Source: Rhodospirillales bacterium (GTDB lineage Bacteria; Pseudomonadota; Alphaproteobacteria; Micavibrionales; Micavibrionaceae). From it: 64,000 bases of DNA. Numbering within the stretch: the first letter of the stretch is position 1; each line of letters starts with the position of its first letter. Both the position numbers and the translations under genes were made by a program. Shown here piece by piece: positions 45,028 through 55,888 of the stretch. The notes beneath the pieces were generated by a model, which saw only the letters and a list, made by a program, of their open reading frames with translations, searched no databases and was not told the DNA's origin. The stretch is taken from NCBI GenBank assembly GCA_020638295.1, contig JACKIU010000001.1:62001-126000 (forward strand), in the 5' to 3' direction.

Positions 45028-45472
45028 ACATGTTATAAAAATCTTCACCATCGGATTCACTGGCTCCAGTGCGGAGCATTTCTTTGAGAGACTGAAACGC
45101 GCGGGCGTAAAAAAGGTGATCGATACGCGCTTGTGGGCCAGTTCTCAATTGGCCGGTTTTGCGAAGAAAAAGGATTTACCCTATTTTCTAGAAGAGCTTG
45201 TCAGTGCAGATTATGAGTATCGGCAAGAACTCGCACCATCTGATAAGATTCTTAAAGCTTACAAAAATAACAGCATCAGTTGGGACGATTATGAGGTGCA
45301 ATATATTGACCTTATTAATCATCGAAATATAGCCCATATTCTAAGCCCGAATGAAGTCCATGAGGCTTGCTTTTTGTGTGCCTGTAAAACGGAGCATCAT
45401 TGCCACAGGCGGTTGCTGGCTGAATATCTTCAAAACCAGTGGAATACGCCGCTGGAAATCATTCATTTGTAA
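45017..45472 (+). CDS. DUF488 family protein
   Basis: The start is at 45017 or 45020 (ATGATG), inside the end of the dual-OB gene. The 151-residue protein has KIFTIGFTGSSAEHFFERLK, KKVIDTRLWASSQLAGFAKK, LPYFLEELVSADYEYRQELA and ACFLCACKTEHHCHRRLLAE. The TIGFTG...D.R..P/S..GF opening and the LlCaE/K....CHR ending are DUF488 hallmarks; the Cys and His residues of the last motif may bind a metal or be catalytic. DUF488 proteins are common next to DNA-related and defence genes. The biochemical role is unproven. Confidence 0.85.
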   Translation: MMNKHVIKIFTIGFTGSSAEHFFERLKRAGVKKVIDTRLWASSQLAGFAKKKDLPYFLEELVSADYEYRQELAPSDKILKAYKNNSISWDDYEVQYIDLINHRNIAHILSPNEVHEACFLCACKTEHHCHRRLLAEYLQNQWNTPLEIIHL

Positions 45473-45485
45473 ATATTTGGGATAA

Positions 45486-45562
45486 TGGTGGGCCCGGAGG
45501 GACTTGAACCCCCGACCAATCCGTTATGAGCGGACTGCTCTAACCAGCTGAGCTACAGGCCC
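45486..45562 (-). tRNA. tRNA with CAU anticodon (Ile2 or Met)
   Basis: The cloverleaf on the minus strand has acceptor GGGCCTG/CGGGCCC, D-arm TAGCTCAGCTGGTTAGAGCA, anticodon loop CTCATAA (anticodon CAT) and T-arm GGGGGTTCAAGTCCCTCC, with an encoded CCA. The acceptor resembles tRNA-Ile genes, which favours the lysidine-modified Ile2 tRNA over elongator Met. The sequence alone does not settle it. It lies 30 bp after rpoD on the same strand. Confidence 0.93.
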
Positions 45563-45592
45563 TGACCATGGAAAGCTTATACCACAACGTTT

Positions 45593-47545
<1,953 letters not shown>

Positions 47546-47667
47546 CGTTCCACGTCCTTAATACAGCTCTGTTTGCCGTCGATTCGGCCTTTTCGATTAA
47601 ATCCTAAAGTTCCTGCACTTCAAAGGGGTTAGATAAGCCTGTGTGCAAGTTATACCCGCATTGCTCT

Positions 47668-49515
47668 TTATTCCGAGCCCCTGATTCGCACCAAATCCCT
47701 TAACCTGTCTTCCTGTTCCTCGTTTGAGGTTGCGAATGCTTCCTGCCATTGCGCCCGCACCTGCCTGTTTTCCCCGTGGCCGCACAGCTCAGCGTAGAGC
47801 GTCAGCCAGTTTTCAACGATTTGCGGTTCGTCCGGCGAATCGCTCGCCATGCGGCGCGCGAAAGCCGCATGAACATATACAGATTCGTTTAATATGTCAT
47901 GCATTTCCTGCTCAAAGCCCAAGAGCTTTAAATGGCCCTGCAGCGCCTGAAAGTCAAGCGTATCGTCTTCGATAAGCGCGTGTACAATCTGCTGGCGCAA
48001 TCGGTCGAGCCCGGGGGCGTCAATATGGAAGCGGCCGAACTCTTCTTCGATGCGGTGGTAAATCTGCGGATTGTTCAGAACGCATGCCAGCAAAATCCGC
48101 TGTGAGAGCGCATTTTTTCGATTCAGCACGGGGCGCAGACGCATCGCGGATTTGAGCTTTGGCGTGTCGCCAGCGGGCCGGGCTTGCCGGTTTTTATTCT
48201 GGCGCGGGGTGAAAAATTTTTCCGATATGCGGGTGCGGACCAGTTCGCGGTAATGTTTTTGCACCTCTGGATCGGCAATTTTGGACACTTCACCGTGCAA
48301 GGTTTTGGACAACCCGGCGCGGGCTTCGGGCGTTTCAAGATCGCGCCCGGCGGTGTGGGTCGCCCAGAGAAAATCAAACAGTGACAATGCACTGGCGAGC
48401 GCCGCCTTAAAGCCCTGCGGCCCGGCATTGCGCAGCAGGCTGTCGGGATCTTCGCCTTCGGGAAGGAACGCAAAGCGCGCGCTCTTGCCGGGTTTGAGCA
48501 GGGGCAAAATGCGTTCACAGGCGCGGGACGCGGCGCTACGCCCGGCGTTATCGCCGTCAAAGCACAGGATCGGGATTTTGTTTTCATCGACCATCATCGA
48601 CCACAGCGAAAGGATCTGCTCTTCGGTCAAGGCGGTGCCCATCGGCGCAATCGCGCCTTTGAAGCCGAATTTGTTACAGGCGATAACGTCCATATAGCCT
48701 TCGGTGACGATCAGCGTGTGGCCTTCGCGCGCGGCCTGGCGGGCCAGAGATTCCGCATAGAGCATGCGGCCCTTGTCGAAGAGCGGCGTATCGGCGGTGT
48801 TGATATATTTGGGCGGTTTGAAATTCGCATCTTTTTGCGGGCGGATTGCTTCCGGCAATATGCGCCCGCCAAAGGCAACCACCCTGCCCCGGCGGTCACA
48901 GACCGGGAACATAACGCGGTCGCGGAAGAAGATATAAGGCTGGCCGCTGCGGCTTGAATCCTTCAGCAAGCCGACCTCGCGCATTTGCACATCGCTGAAA
49001 CCTTTATCGGCGAGTACTTTACGCAAAGCCTGCCCGTCCGCGGGGGCGTAGCCAATGCGAAAGGCCGCGCGGATATCCTCATTCATGCCGCGGCTTTCGA
49101 GATATTCATGCACGTCTTTGTTGACTGGGTCATTGACTTGCGCCTGCATCCAAGCGGTCGCCTCATCCATGAGATCGTGCAAATCTTTGGCCTTTTGCGC
49201 TTTTTCAATCGCCTTGGGGTCGGGTTTGGGAACCTGCAGACCCGCCTCAGCGGCGAGCATTTCCACGGCATCGGGGAAGGACAGATTGTCGTGCTGCATG
49301 ACAAAACCGATGACATCGCCGTGCGCGCCACAGCCAAAGCAGTGATAGAACTGCTTGTCATCATTGATGGTGAAAGACGGGGTTTTTTCATGGTGGAACG
49401 GGCAACAGGCCTTAAACTCCCGCCCGGCACGCTGCACGTTCACGCGCCGTCCGATAATATCGGACAGGGTAAGACGGCCCCTGATCTCATCTAAAAAGCG
49501 CGGCGGAATTGACAT
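47668..49515 (-). CDS. dnaG: DNA primase
   Basis: DnaG makes RNA primers for replication. The 615-residue protein begins IPPRFLDEIRGRLTLSDIIG and has a CHC2 zinc finger (FKACCPFHHEKTPSFTIN, then YHCFGCGAHGDVIGFVM), the primase core (EYLESRGMNEDIRAAFRIGY), the Toprim domain (LIVTEGYMDVIACNKFG and CFDGDNAGRSAASRACERIL) and a C-terminal helicase-binding domain of about 150 residues. It is upstream of rpoD in the same orientation. Confidence 0.97.
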   Translation of the reverse strand: MSIPPRFLDEIRGRLTLSDIIGRRVNVQRAGREFKACCPFHHEKTPSFTINDDKQFYHCFGCGAHGDVIGFVMQHDNLSFPDAVEMLAAEAGLQVPKPDPKAIEKAQKAKDLHDLMDEATAWMQAQVNDPVNKDVHEYLESRGMNEDIRAAFRIGYAPADGQALRKVLADKGFSDVQMREVGLLKDSSRSGQPYIFFRDRVMFPVCDRRGRVVAFGGRILPEAIRPQKDANFKPPKYINTADTPLFDKGRMLYAESLARQAAREGHTLIVTEGYMDVIACNKFGFKGAIAPMGTALTEEQILSLWSMMVDENKIPILCFDGDNAGRSAASRACERILPLLKPGKSARFAFLPEGEDPDSLLRNAGPQGFKAALASALSLFDFLWATHTAGRDLETPEARAGLSKTLHGEVSKIADPEVQKHYRELVRTRISEKFFTPRQNKNRQARPAGDTPKLKSAMRLRPVLNRKNALSQRILLACVLNNPQIYHRIEEEFGRFHIDAPGLDRLRQQIVHALIEDDTLDFQALQGHLKLLGFEQEMHDILNESVYVHAAFARRMASDSPDEPQIVENWLTLYAELCGHGENRQVRAQWQEAFATSNEEQEDRLRDLVRIRGSE

Positions 49516-49530
49516 GACCTACCTCCCTCG

Positions 49531-49592
49531 CATCATTCCGAGGCAAAGCCGAGGAATCTCATTGGATCCCTCGCATACGCTCGGGATGACAG
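49531..49592. repeat. REP-like palindrome, GTCATTCCGAG family, upstream of dnaG
   Basis: CATCATTCCGAGG, then CCGAGGAATC, GATCCCTCG and CGCTCGGGATGACA form the palindrome just before the dnaG start. The same family occurs inside carB at 59351-59433. It lies in the dnaG leader, so it may affect its expression. Confidence 0.8.
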
Positions 49593-49735
49593 TGGTGTTT
49601 GGCGGCGGAATCGACATGCTGTGCAGGGTATCAGATTATTTTTCCAAAAAATATCATAATTAAACTTGCGTCAGGTCTGAATAATATATAGATCACTATC
49701 TATAATTTAATTGCTATACATGTACGGAAACGGTT

Positions 49736-49864
49736 ATGCTTCGGGTTTTTCAAAAGGACTGCAAAATTACGGTGGTTGAATATGGCGGCTCCAGTCAAAA
49801 TTTGATGAGCCTGAAAGACCTTCGCTTTTATATTTCAAAGACTTTAGGTTATTTTTTCAAGTAG
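49736..49864 (+). CDS. 42-residue micro-protein related to the one at 51929
   Basis: A short frame encodes MLRVFQKDCKITVVEYGGSS then QNLMSLKDLRFYISKTLGYF and FK. The block VEYGGSS...LKDLR...K.L aligns with VEYGSSS...IRDIK...K.L of the 44-residue frame at 51929-52063, which suggests that both are real and homologous. Upstream DNA is AT-rich with TATAAT at 49701-49706. There is no strong Shine-Dalgarno. Function unknown; this copy may be the degenerate one. Confidence 0.5.
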   Translation: MLRVFQKDCKITVVEYGGSSQNLMSLKDLRFYISKTLGYFFK

Positions 49865-49994
49865 TCTTTCTCTTAATATCTTTAAAATTTTCGATTTTGG
49901 TCAATAATCATAGATAGTGTTATGGCTGTCTATGGCTTGTCCAAAATGCGCCTGCGCCGAGGTGGTAGAATCTGCTACCCAAAAACCGTATAAA

Positions 49995-51590
49995 TCACTC
50001 CCACTCTATTGTTCCCGGGGGTTTGGACGTAATGTCATAGGTGACGCGGTTGATGCCGGCGACTTCGTTGATGATGCGCGTGGAGACGCGGCTCAAAAAT
50101 TTATGTTCAAACGGGTAGTAATCGGCGGTCATGCCGTCGGTTGATGTGACGGCGCGCAGGGCGCAGACATAGTCGTAGGTCCGGCCATCGCCCATGACGC
50201 CGACGGTACGCACGGGAAGCAGGACGGCGAAGGCCTGCCAGATTTCATCATAGAGCCCGGCCTTTTTGATTTCGTCCAGATAGACGGTGTCGGCCTTACG
50301 CAGAATTTCGAGTTTGTCACGGGTGATTTCACCGGGCATGCGGATGGCCAGCCCCGGCCCCGGGAAGGGGTGGCGGCGGATGAAGTCTTCAGGCATGCCG
50401 AGTGCCCGTCCGAGATCGCGGACTTCGTCTTTGAAGAGTTCGCGCATCGGTTCGACCAGTTTGAGGTTCATGCGTTCAGGCAGGCCGCCGACATTGTGGT
50501 GCGATTTAATCGTTACGGACGGGCCGCCGGTGAAGCTGACGCTTTCGATGACATCGGGGTAGAGCGTGCCCTGGGCCAGAAACGCAGCGTCACCGACCTC
50601 CTTCGCGCATTTATCAAAGACATCGATGAAAAGCCGTCCGATGGTTTTGCGTTTGGTTTCTGGGTCGGTGACGCCTTCGAGCGCGCCGAGGAACAGGTCG
50701 GAGGCGTCTTTGTGGATGAGTGGGATGCGGTAGTGTTCTTTGAACAGGCTGACGACCTGTTGGCTCTCGCCCGCGCGCATCATGCCGGTATCGACGTAGA
50801 TGCATGTGAGCTGGTCGCCGATGGCTTCATGCAGGAGGATGGCGGTGACGGAGGAATCGACGCCGCCGGAAAGGCCGCAGATAACCTTTTTATCGCCGAC
50901 CTGAGCGCGGATTTTGGCGATGCTTTCCTCGCGGAAGGATTGCATGGTCCAGTCACCCGCGCAGCCTGCAACCTTGTGCGTAAAGTTTTTCAGCAGGTCG
51001 CGACCATGGGGAGTGTGCATGACTTCGGGGTGGAATTGCACACCGTAAAACTGTTTGTCCTCATTGGCGACAACGGCGAAGGGCGCGCCTTCGGAGGCGG
51101 CGATGACGGTAAAGCCAGCAGGCAACTGTGCAACGTGGTCGCCGTGGGACATCCAGACCTGTTCGTGGGCACCTTTGTCCCAGATGCCCTGGGTGAGTCC
51201 GGAATGTTCGAGCACATCGACATGGGCGCGGCCAAACTCACCACTTCCTCCACCCGGCGCGACGCGGCCGCCGAGCTGTTTGACCATGGTTTGCTGGCCG
51301 TAGCAAATGCCAAACACAGGGACGTCCATTTCGAAAACGATTTCCGGAGCGGCGGGGGCGTCTTCATCGAGAACGCTACACGGGCCGCCGGAGAGGATAA
51401 TGCCTTTGGGGGCGAAGGCTTTGATTTTGTCATCGTCGGCGTGATTGAATGGCCAGATTTCACAATAAACGCCGGATTCACGCACACGCCGGGCGATGAG
51501 CTGGGTGACCTGCGAGCCGAAATCGAGGATCAGGATGTGGTCGTGCCCAGCCCTTGTCTGTGTTTCGGAAATAGCGTGTGTCTGTGTCAT
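49995..51590 (-). CDS. guaA: GMP synthase (glutamine-hydrolysing)
   Basis: GuaA aminates XMP to GMP. The 531-residue protein has the class I glutamine amidotransferase domain ([35 protein letters not shown] with the catalytic Cys, [11 protein letters not shown]), the ATP-PPase domain ([20 protein letters not shown]) and the dimerisation domain ([17 protein letters not shown], then PPGTIEWE at the end). Length is normal. A long antisense frame across it is a codon-bias shadow. Confidence 0.97.
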   Translation of the reverse strand: MTQTHAISETQTRAGHDHILILDFGSQVTQLIARRVRESGVYCEIWPFNHADDDKIKAFAPKGIILSGGPCSVLDEDAPAAPEIVFEMDVPVFGICYGQQTMVKQLGGRVAPGGGSGEFGRAHVDVLEHSGLTQGIWDKGAHEQVWMSHGDHVAQLPAGFTVIAASEGAPFAVVANEDKQFYGVQFHPEVMHTPHGRDLLKNFTHKVAGCAGDWTMQSFREESIAKIRAQVGDKKVICGLSGGVDSSVTAILLHEAIGDQLTCIYVDTGMMRAGESQQVVSLFKEHYRIPLIHKDASDLFLGALEGVTDPETKRKTIGRLFIDVFDKCAKEVGDAAFLAQGTLYPDVIESVSFTGGPSVTIKSHHNVGGLPERMNLKLVEPMRELFKDEVRDLGRALGMPEDFIRRHPFPGPGLAIRMPGEITRDKLEILRKADTVYLDEIKKAGLYDEIWQAFAVLLPVRTVGVMGDGRTYDYVCALRAVTSTDGMTADYYPFEHKFLSRVSTRIINEVAGINRVTYDITSKPPGTIEWE

Positions 51591-51861
51591 GGGAAGGGTT
51601 TTATCAAGCCCTTCCCATGAAATCTATTGTTTTTTATGCGTCATCGTGAGTCGGCATTGTTTTGATTCCTGTGTGCACATTATCAATTCCGGCTCGTGCC
51701 GTTTCCGGCGCGCCCGGATATTCAATCAGGGGCGTCAGCCGATACTATCGGAAACGGTGGTATTGCCGGTTGTAGACACAGATCTGCCCAACTGTTTATT
51801 TATATAACGCCTGTAAAATTTCCAGTTTTTTGAGTCTTTTCAGGCCCTTATCTATGTAAAT
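51591..51861. other. spacer upstream of guaA with no recognised feature
   Basis: This 271-bp stretch between the divergent guaA gene and the micro-protein promoter shows no gene or strong hairpin. The guaA promoter should lie near 51600-51650, but I cannot pick convincing hexamers. Confidence 0.4.
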
Positions 51862-51890
51862 TTGCGCCGCAGCATCGATTCGTGTATATT
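51862..51890 (+). promoter_or_regulatory. sigma-70-type promoter of the 51929 micro-protein gene
   Basis: TTGCGC (51862-51867) and TATATT (51885-51890) are separated by exactly 17 bp. Transcription would start near 51897, about 32 nt before the ATG, which has a very strong Shine-Dalgarno GGGGGAGG (51918-51925). Confidence 0.6.
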
Positions 51891-51928
51891 TTCCTCAGTA
51901 ATGTTAAGAACGGTACAGGGGGAGGTTT

Positions 51929-52063
51929 ATGCCGGATATATTTACCACAGGCACCAAGTTCAAACTGGTCGAATACGGATCATCATCCCACCACGGATTT
52001 AACGGTATACGCGATATCAAAGACACGCTGGTCAAAATGCTCCGGCGTCTCAGACAAAAATAA
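51929..52063 (+). CDS. 44-residue micro-protein with own promoter and terminator
   Basis: The frame MPDIFTTGTKFKLVEYGSSS, then HHGFNGIRDIKDTLVKMLRR and LRQK, is flanked by a good promoter, a near-perfect Shine-Dalgarno and an intrinsic terminator, which together make a complete small gene. The C-terminus is a basic amphipathic helix. It shares VEYG.SS and the following helix pattern with the 42-residue frame at 49736. The function is unknown. A regulatory or membrane-associated peptide is possible. Confidence 0.7.
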   Translation: MPDIFTTGTKFKLVEYGSSSHHGFNGIRDIKDTLVKMLRRLRQK

Positions 52064-52070
52064 GATAAAT

Positions 52071-52098
52071 AAAAGGCCGCATTGTGCGGCCTTTTTTA
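52071..52098 (+). terminator. intrinsic terminator after the 51929 micro-protein gene
   Basis: AAAAGGCCGCA, loop TTG, TGCGGCCTTTTTT forms a perfect GC-rich stem with a U-run, 8 nt after the stop codon. Confidence 0.9.
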
Positions 52099-52120
52099 TT
52101 GTGCGCTTTGGACTGGGCGC

Positions 52121-52457
52121 CTAGGGTCAGGAGCTATAAATTATGATGAATGCTGTTTTGAAATTATACGGTAGATGCAAGGAAAACAAGGTTTTGCGAT
52201 GCCCCGAAGCAAATCGAAAATTTGTTCGGTTTTTAGAAGCAAACAATCCTTTCAGGATTGCTTTGCGCATCGGAGGTTCTTGTTTGACGCAGCAGATGCC
52301 GTATAATTTCAAAACCCGAAGGGCGCGGCAAATTTTTGTGTCTGATTGTAAAAATTGCTTGAACGTAGCATTGGCTATGCTCTGCGCAATTTTTACCGCC
52401 ATCCATCAAAAATTTGACACGCGCAGAATCACCATAATTTATAGGTCCTGACCCTAG
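52121..52457. mobile_element. 337-bp MITE-like element ending at the yqeY stop codon
   Basis: The left end CTAGGGTCAGGAGCTATAAA then TTATGAT and the right end, read inverted, CTAGGGTCAGGACCTATAAA then TTATGGTGAT are near-identical terminal inverted repeats. Subterminal arms TTTTGAAATTATACGG (about 52156) and CCGTATAATTTCAAAA (about 52300) form a second inverted pair. CTAG stands at both ends, like the 4-bp target duplication of some IS5-family elements. A 102-codon open frame inside is probably fortuitous. The stop codon of yqeY (TAG, minus strand) lies in the right CTAG. Confidence 0.75.
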
Positions 52458-52912
52458 GTCAGTTTGGCTTTGGCCAGCGCACCGGCCTTGCCCATATCAA
52501 CCTGACCCGCATATTGGGATTTGAGCTGCCCCATGACTTTACCCATATCCTTAATCCCCTGTGCATCGGTTTCACGGATAATCGTATCAATGGCTTTGGC
52601 GACTTCGTCTTCGCTCATTTGCTTGGGCAAGAAGCGTTGAATCACTTCGATCTCGGCTTCTTCACGTTCGGCGAGCTCTTCACGGCCTGCGTCACAATAA
52701 ATCTTGGCCGATTCCTGACGCTGTTTAATCATGCTTTGCAGCATGGAGAGAATTTCACTTTCATCAATACCGTCAGCCTTGCCCTGTCCGCGCGCGGAAA
52801 TGTCGCGATCCTTGAGCGCCGCCAGTATCAGACGGATGGTTGACATCGCGGTTTGGTCTTTGGCTTTGAGCGCTTCCTTCAGCGCAGCGGTAAATTCTTC
52901 CCTTTTCTCCAT
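52454..52912 (-). CDS. yqeY: GatB/YqeY domain protein
   Basis: The start is taken at 52912, where the product begins MEKREEFTAALKEALKAKDQ. The upstream in-frame ATG would overlap the carA promoter. The 152-residue protein shows the YqeY pattern: TAMSTIRLILAALKDRDISA, EILSMLQSMIKQRQESAKIY, EIEVIQRFLPKQMSEDEVAK, MGKVMGQLKSQYAGQVDMGK. It resembles the tRNA-binding tail domain of GatB, and its cellular role is uncertain. Its TAG stop codon is formed at the junction with the MITE. Confidence 0.9.
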   Translation of the reverse strand: MEKREEFTAALKEALKAKDQTAMSTIRLILAALKDRDISARGQGKADGIDESEILSMLQSMIKQRQESAKIYCDAGREELAEREEAEIEVIQRFLPKQMSEDEVAKAIDTIIRETDAQGIKDMGKVMGQLKSQYAGQVDMGKAGALAKAKLT

Positions 52913-53010
52913 TTTATCCTCGTTTTTCGTCGTTTTTTGCTTGGCATATGCCGGTAAATTCTTTAGATACTTTGTTTCTAGCGACACCCAAGCTAGAAAG
53001 ATCATCTCTT

Positions 53011-54195
53011 ATGACGAAACTACCTACCCTAAAACAGCCCTCCGATGCAACGGCTGTTATTGTTTTTCATGACGGAAACGTATTTTTCGGGCGGGGATTT
53101 GGCGCTGAAACAGGCGGAAATACGGGGGCGGTTGGCGAGATTTGCTTTAACACGGCGATGACCGGTTATCAGGAAACGCTGACCGATCCATCCTATGCCG
53201 GGCAAATCATTACCTTTACCTTTCCGCATATCGGCAATGTCGGCACGAATGAGGAAGATATCGAAAGCCTTAAGCCCGCCGCGCGCGGGCTGATCGTGCG
53301 TGAAGATGTGACCGACCCGTCGAATTGGCGCGCGACCCGGCATCTGGATGCATGGCTGAAGAGCCATAACATGCCGGGGATCAGCGGCGTCGACACGCGC
53401 GCGTTGACCCGTTATATCCGTGACAATGGCGCGCCGAACGGAGTGCTGGCTCATGACCCGTCGGGCAAATTCGATCTGAATGCCTTAAAAGAGGAAGCCG
53501 CGGCGTGGCCGGGACTGGAAGGTATGGATCTGGCGAAAGATGTGTCCTGCACCCAGAGCTATAGCTGGAAGGAAAAATGCTGGACGCTTGAGGACGGTTA
53601 TACAGAACAGGACCATCCTGAGTATAAAGTTGTCGCTGTCGATTTCGGCGCAAAGCGCAATATCCTGCGCTGTCTGGCTAATACCGGGTTTGACGTAACC
53701 GTCGTCCCGGCTACAGCCAGCGCAGAAGATATTCTGGCGCATAAGCCCGACGGTGTTTTTCTGTCCAACGGCCCCGGCGATCCGGCGGCGACGGGTGAAT
53801 ATGCCGTACCGACGATCCGCGCTTTGCTGGACCAAGGGATGCCGATTTTCGGGATCTGTCTGGGCCATCAATTGCTGGCGCTGGCCTTGGGTGCGAAAAC
53901 CCGCAAGATGCATTTGGGGCATCGCGGGGCGAACCAGCCGGTGAAAGACCTGCTGACCGGCAAAGTTGAAATCACCTCGCAAAACCACGGGTTCGAGGTG
54001 ATTGCCGAGTCACTGCCTGAAGGGACGGAACAGAGTCATCTTAGCCTGTTCGACGGCTCGAATGAAGGTTTAAGAGTGAAGGATAAACCTGCTTTTTCTG
54101 TGCAATATCACCCCGAGGCTTCACCGGGACCACAGGACAGTTATTATTTGTTTGAACGGTTTAAAGAGAATATTCAGAAAGCGAAAGCTGCTTGA
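53011..54195 (+). CDS. carA: carbamoyl-phosphate synthase small subunit
   Basis: CarA hydrolyses glutamine and channels ammonia to CarB. The ATG at 53011 gives a normal 394-residue protein, beginning with AVIVFHDGNVFFGRGFG. Later come GEICFNTAMTGYQETLTDPS and the glutaminase domain with FGICLGHQLLALALG (catalytic Cys), SQNHGFEV and QYHPEASPGPQDS (His and Glu). carB lies 3.5 kb downstream, separated by carbonic anhydrase and other genes. A diverged copy of the carA tail occurs at 55827-55888. Confidence 0.96.
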   Translation: MTKLPTLKQPSDATAVIVFHDGNVFFGRGFGAETGGNTGAVGEICFNTAMTGYQETLTDPSYAGQIITFTFPHIGNVGTNEEDIESLKPAARGLIVREDVTDPSNWRATRHLDAWLKSHNMPGISGVDTRALTRYIRDNGAPNGVLAHDPSGKFDLNALKEEAAAWPGLEGMDLAKDVSCTQSYSWKEKCWTLEDGYTEQDHPEYKVVAVDFGAKRNILRCLANTGFDVTVVPATASAEDILAHKPDGVFLSNGPGDPAATGEYAVPTIRALLDQGMPIFGICLGHQLLALALGAKTRKMHLGHRGANQPVKDLLTGKVEITSQNHGFEVIAESLPEGTEQSHLSLFDGSNEGLRVKDKPAFSVQYHPEASPGPQDSYYLFERFKENIQKAKAA

Positions 54196-54328
54196 CAAAA
54201 AGCTGGACACAAAAATAAAGTTATGGCAATTTCTTGCAAATTTTCCGAATGAAAGCACGCTGGAAACCGTTATAGCCGCTTAAAATTAATCAACAGAGTC
54301 CTTAAAACTACGGAAAGACACTTTAAAT

Positions 54329-55618
54329 ATGAGTCAAATTACATCTCGAGAAACCGTATCCGTTGGTGACCTTAGTCAAGATATGATTGCTCCCCGGTAA
54401 AGTAAGCCATTTTCTAGAAGGTTATTCCAGACACACAGATATAGACCGTATTCCAGAGAAATTAATGCTCATCTTTGCTTGCGCCGATTCTCGGAAGATA
54501 TGGAGGTCAAGTTTGGTCTTAATTATGGCGAAGCCTTATTCTACAGGGCCGTCGGCGCGGTTATACCCGATCCTGAGGATGAAATAGCTTCTCTTCCGAT
54601 AAAGGCTACGCTTGAACATGCTCTTGAAAATCCTCATCAGGTTGAAATTGCCCTTCTTATTCCGCATACCCATTGCGGGGCTGTAAAAGCACATATGACG
54701 GGAGAAGGGCCAAAGGCGCTCTTAACGGCCATGAGCGGCACTACAAATTTCATCGGCATTTCGGACAGCATAATGACACCGGAATTTAAACTTGTTTCCG
54801 ATCCTGTCCGTGTCAGGAAGATTTTAAGGCAAGGAGATCTCGATGAAGGAGTGCGGCACGCCGTGTTGCGAAGCGCGGAAAGAGCCTGCATGGATGTAAG
54901 CCGTGACAATTTATTAAAATACCCTCAGATCAAAGAAGGTCTGGAGAGCGGAAAATTTAAGCTTTTAACGGGGCTTGATGATATCGCCTGCGACAATATC
55001 TCTTTTCAGATGGATGGACACAGTGAAGGAAAGAATATTATAGAGAGATTCCTTCGCCGATATAAAAATGCCACAGAGGGATTATACGATTCTAAAAACG
55101 GTGGTCGCATGCCCGAGCTTGTTTTGAACGGACAGCACCCCGAAACCCTTTTTATCAGCGGTCTGAGCGGAGATCTTGGCAGAGTTTTCAGCGTTCGCAT
55201 CGGCGATGCCTTCGTCCACAGACATACTTTCGGGTTGATCCCTCCCCCAAGACAGAACACATCACAGCCGGACCCACTGGCTGCCGCGATTGCTTTGTCT
55301 TTGCACAGTGGTGTGAAGGTCTTCATCCATAAATTTCATGCGGACGGTACCTTAGAAAAATACACAAAAGGCGATCTTCCGCCCTACTCCACCCAATGGC
55401 TTGAGCACTGCATTCCAGATTTGCCAAAGATGAAAAATGATCGAGTGAGTCTGGATGAGATGCGCCTGCACTGTATGCTCAAAAGCATTGAACATTTAAA
55501 ACTCTATGACGGTGTTCAGGCAGCTCTGGACGCCGGGAAGCTTTCGGTTTTATCTCTTTACGAAGATCCTGAAAAAGAGAGCTTTTCGTTCCCGATAGGG
55601 ATAAAATTGTTTTGTTAA
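54329..55618 (+). pseudogene. two-domain beta-carbonic-anhydrase-like protein, frame broken twice
   Basis: The frame from ATG 54329 (MSQITSRETVSVGDLSQDM) stops at 54398. Coding continues one frame over (HFLEGYSRHTDIDRIPEKLM, then LIFACADSR with zinc-ligand Cys and Asp) and returns to the first frame at about 54494 after loss of one G (EDMEVKFGLNYGEALFYRAV, then LIPHTHCGAVKAHM with zinc-ligand His and Cys). This is domain 1. Domain 2 (about 55130-55360) repeats the fold, LFISGLSGDLGRVFSVRIGD and FVHRHTFGLIPP, but has lost the Cys, Asp and His-x2-Cys ligands (GLSGD; HKFHADG). The corrected product is about 429 residues. A tandem CA with a ligand-free second domain may be regulatory or decaying. 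Confidence 0.7.
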
Positions 55619-55826
55619 AGTCCTGCTGCCAGATGAAAATCCTGCCCCGCAAAGAGAATCTAGCTTTTGAGCTGGCGTAATGGCGCGCAGGAAAAGTACT
55701 TACATATTTTTTCTATTGAACTCTTCGCGCAGTTAAGATACACAATCATCCTCGGTACCACTAACAAAACGAGAGACCTTATGCCTGCGCGCGCTGACAT
55801 CACGTCCATCTGCATCTGCATTACCG

Positions 55827-55888
55827 GCCCTCATGTTTCTCCGTTTGAGCGGTTCAGAGAAAATATTCAGAAGGTCAAGGTCGCATGA
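55827..55888 (+). repeat. diverged copy of the carA 3' end
   Basis: The in-frame peptide ending [14 protein letters not shown] at 55888 matches the CarA C-terminus FERFKENIQKAKAA (ending at 54195), with clear nucleotide similarity (GAGAATATTCAGAA / GAAAATATTCAGAA). The copy stops at the ATGA start of the second carbonic anhydrase gene. It is a scar of duplication or recombination, not a gene. Confidence 0.75.

Noticed and set aside
50370..51620. 416-codon open frame antisense to guaA
   Set aside because: It mirrors the codon structure of guaA, whose motifs are complete on the minus strand; the antisense product has no recognisable domain or ribosome-binding site.
52143..52451. 102-codon frame inside the 337-bp element as a transposase or passenger gene
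   Set aside because: It spans both inverted halves, has no transposase motif, and the opposite strand is equally open, as expected for a palindromic element.
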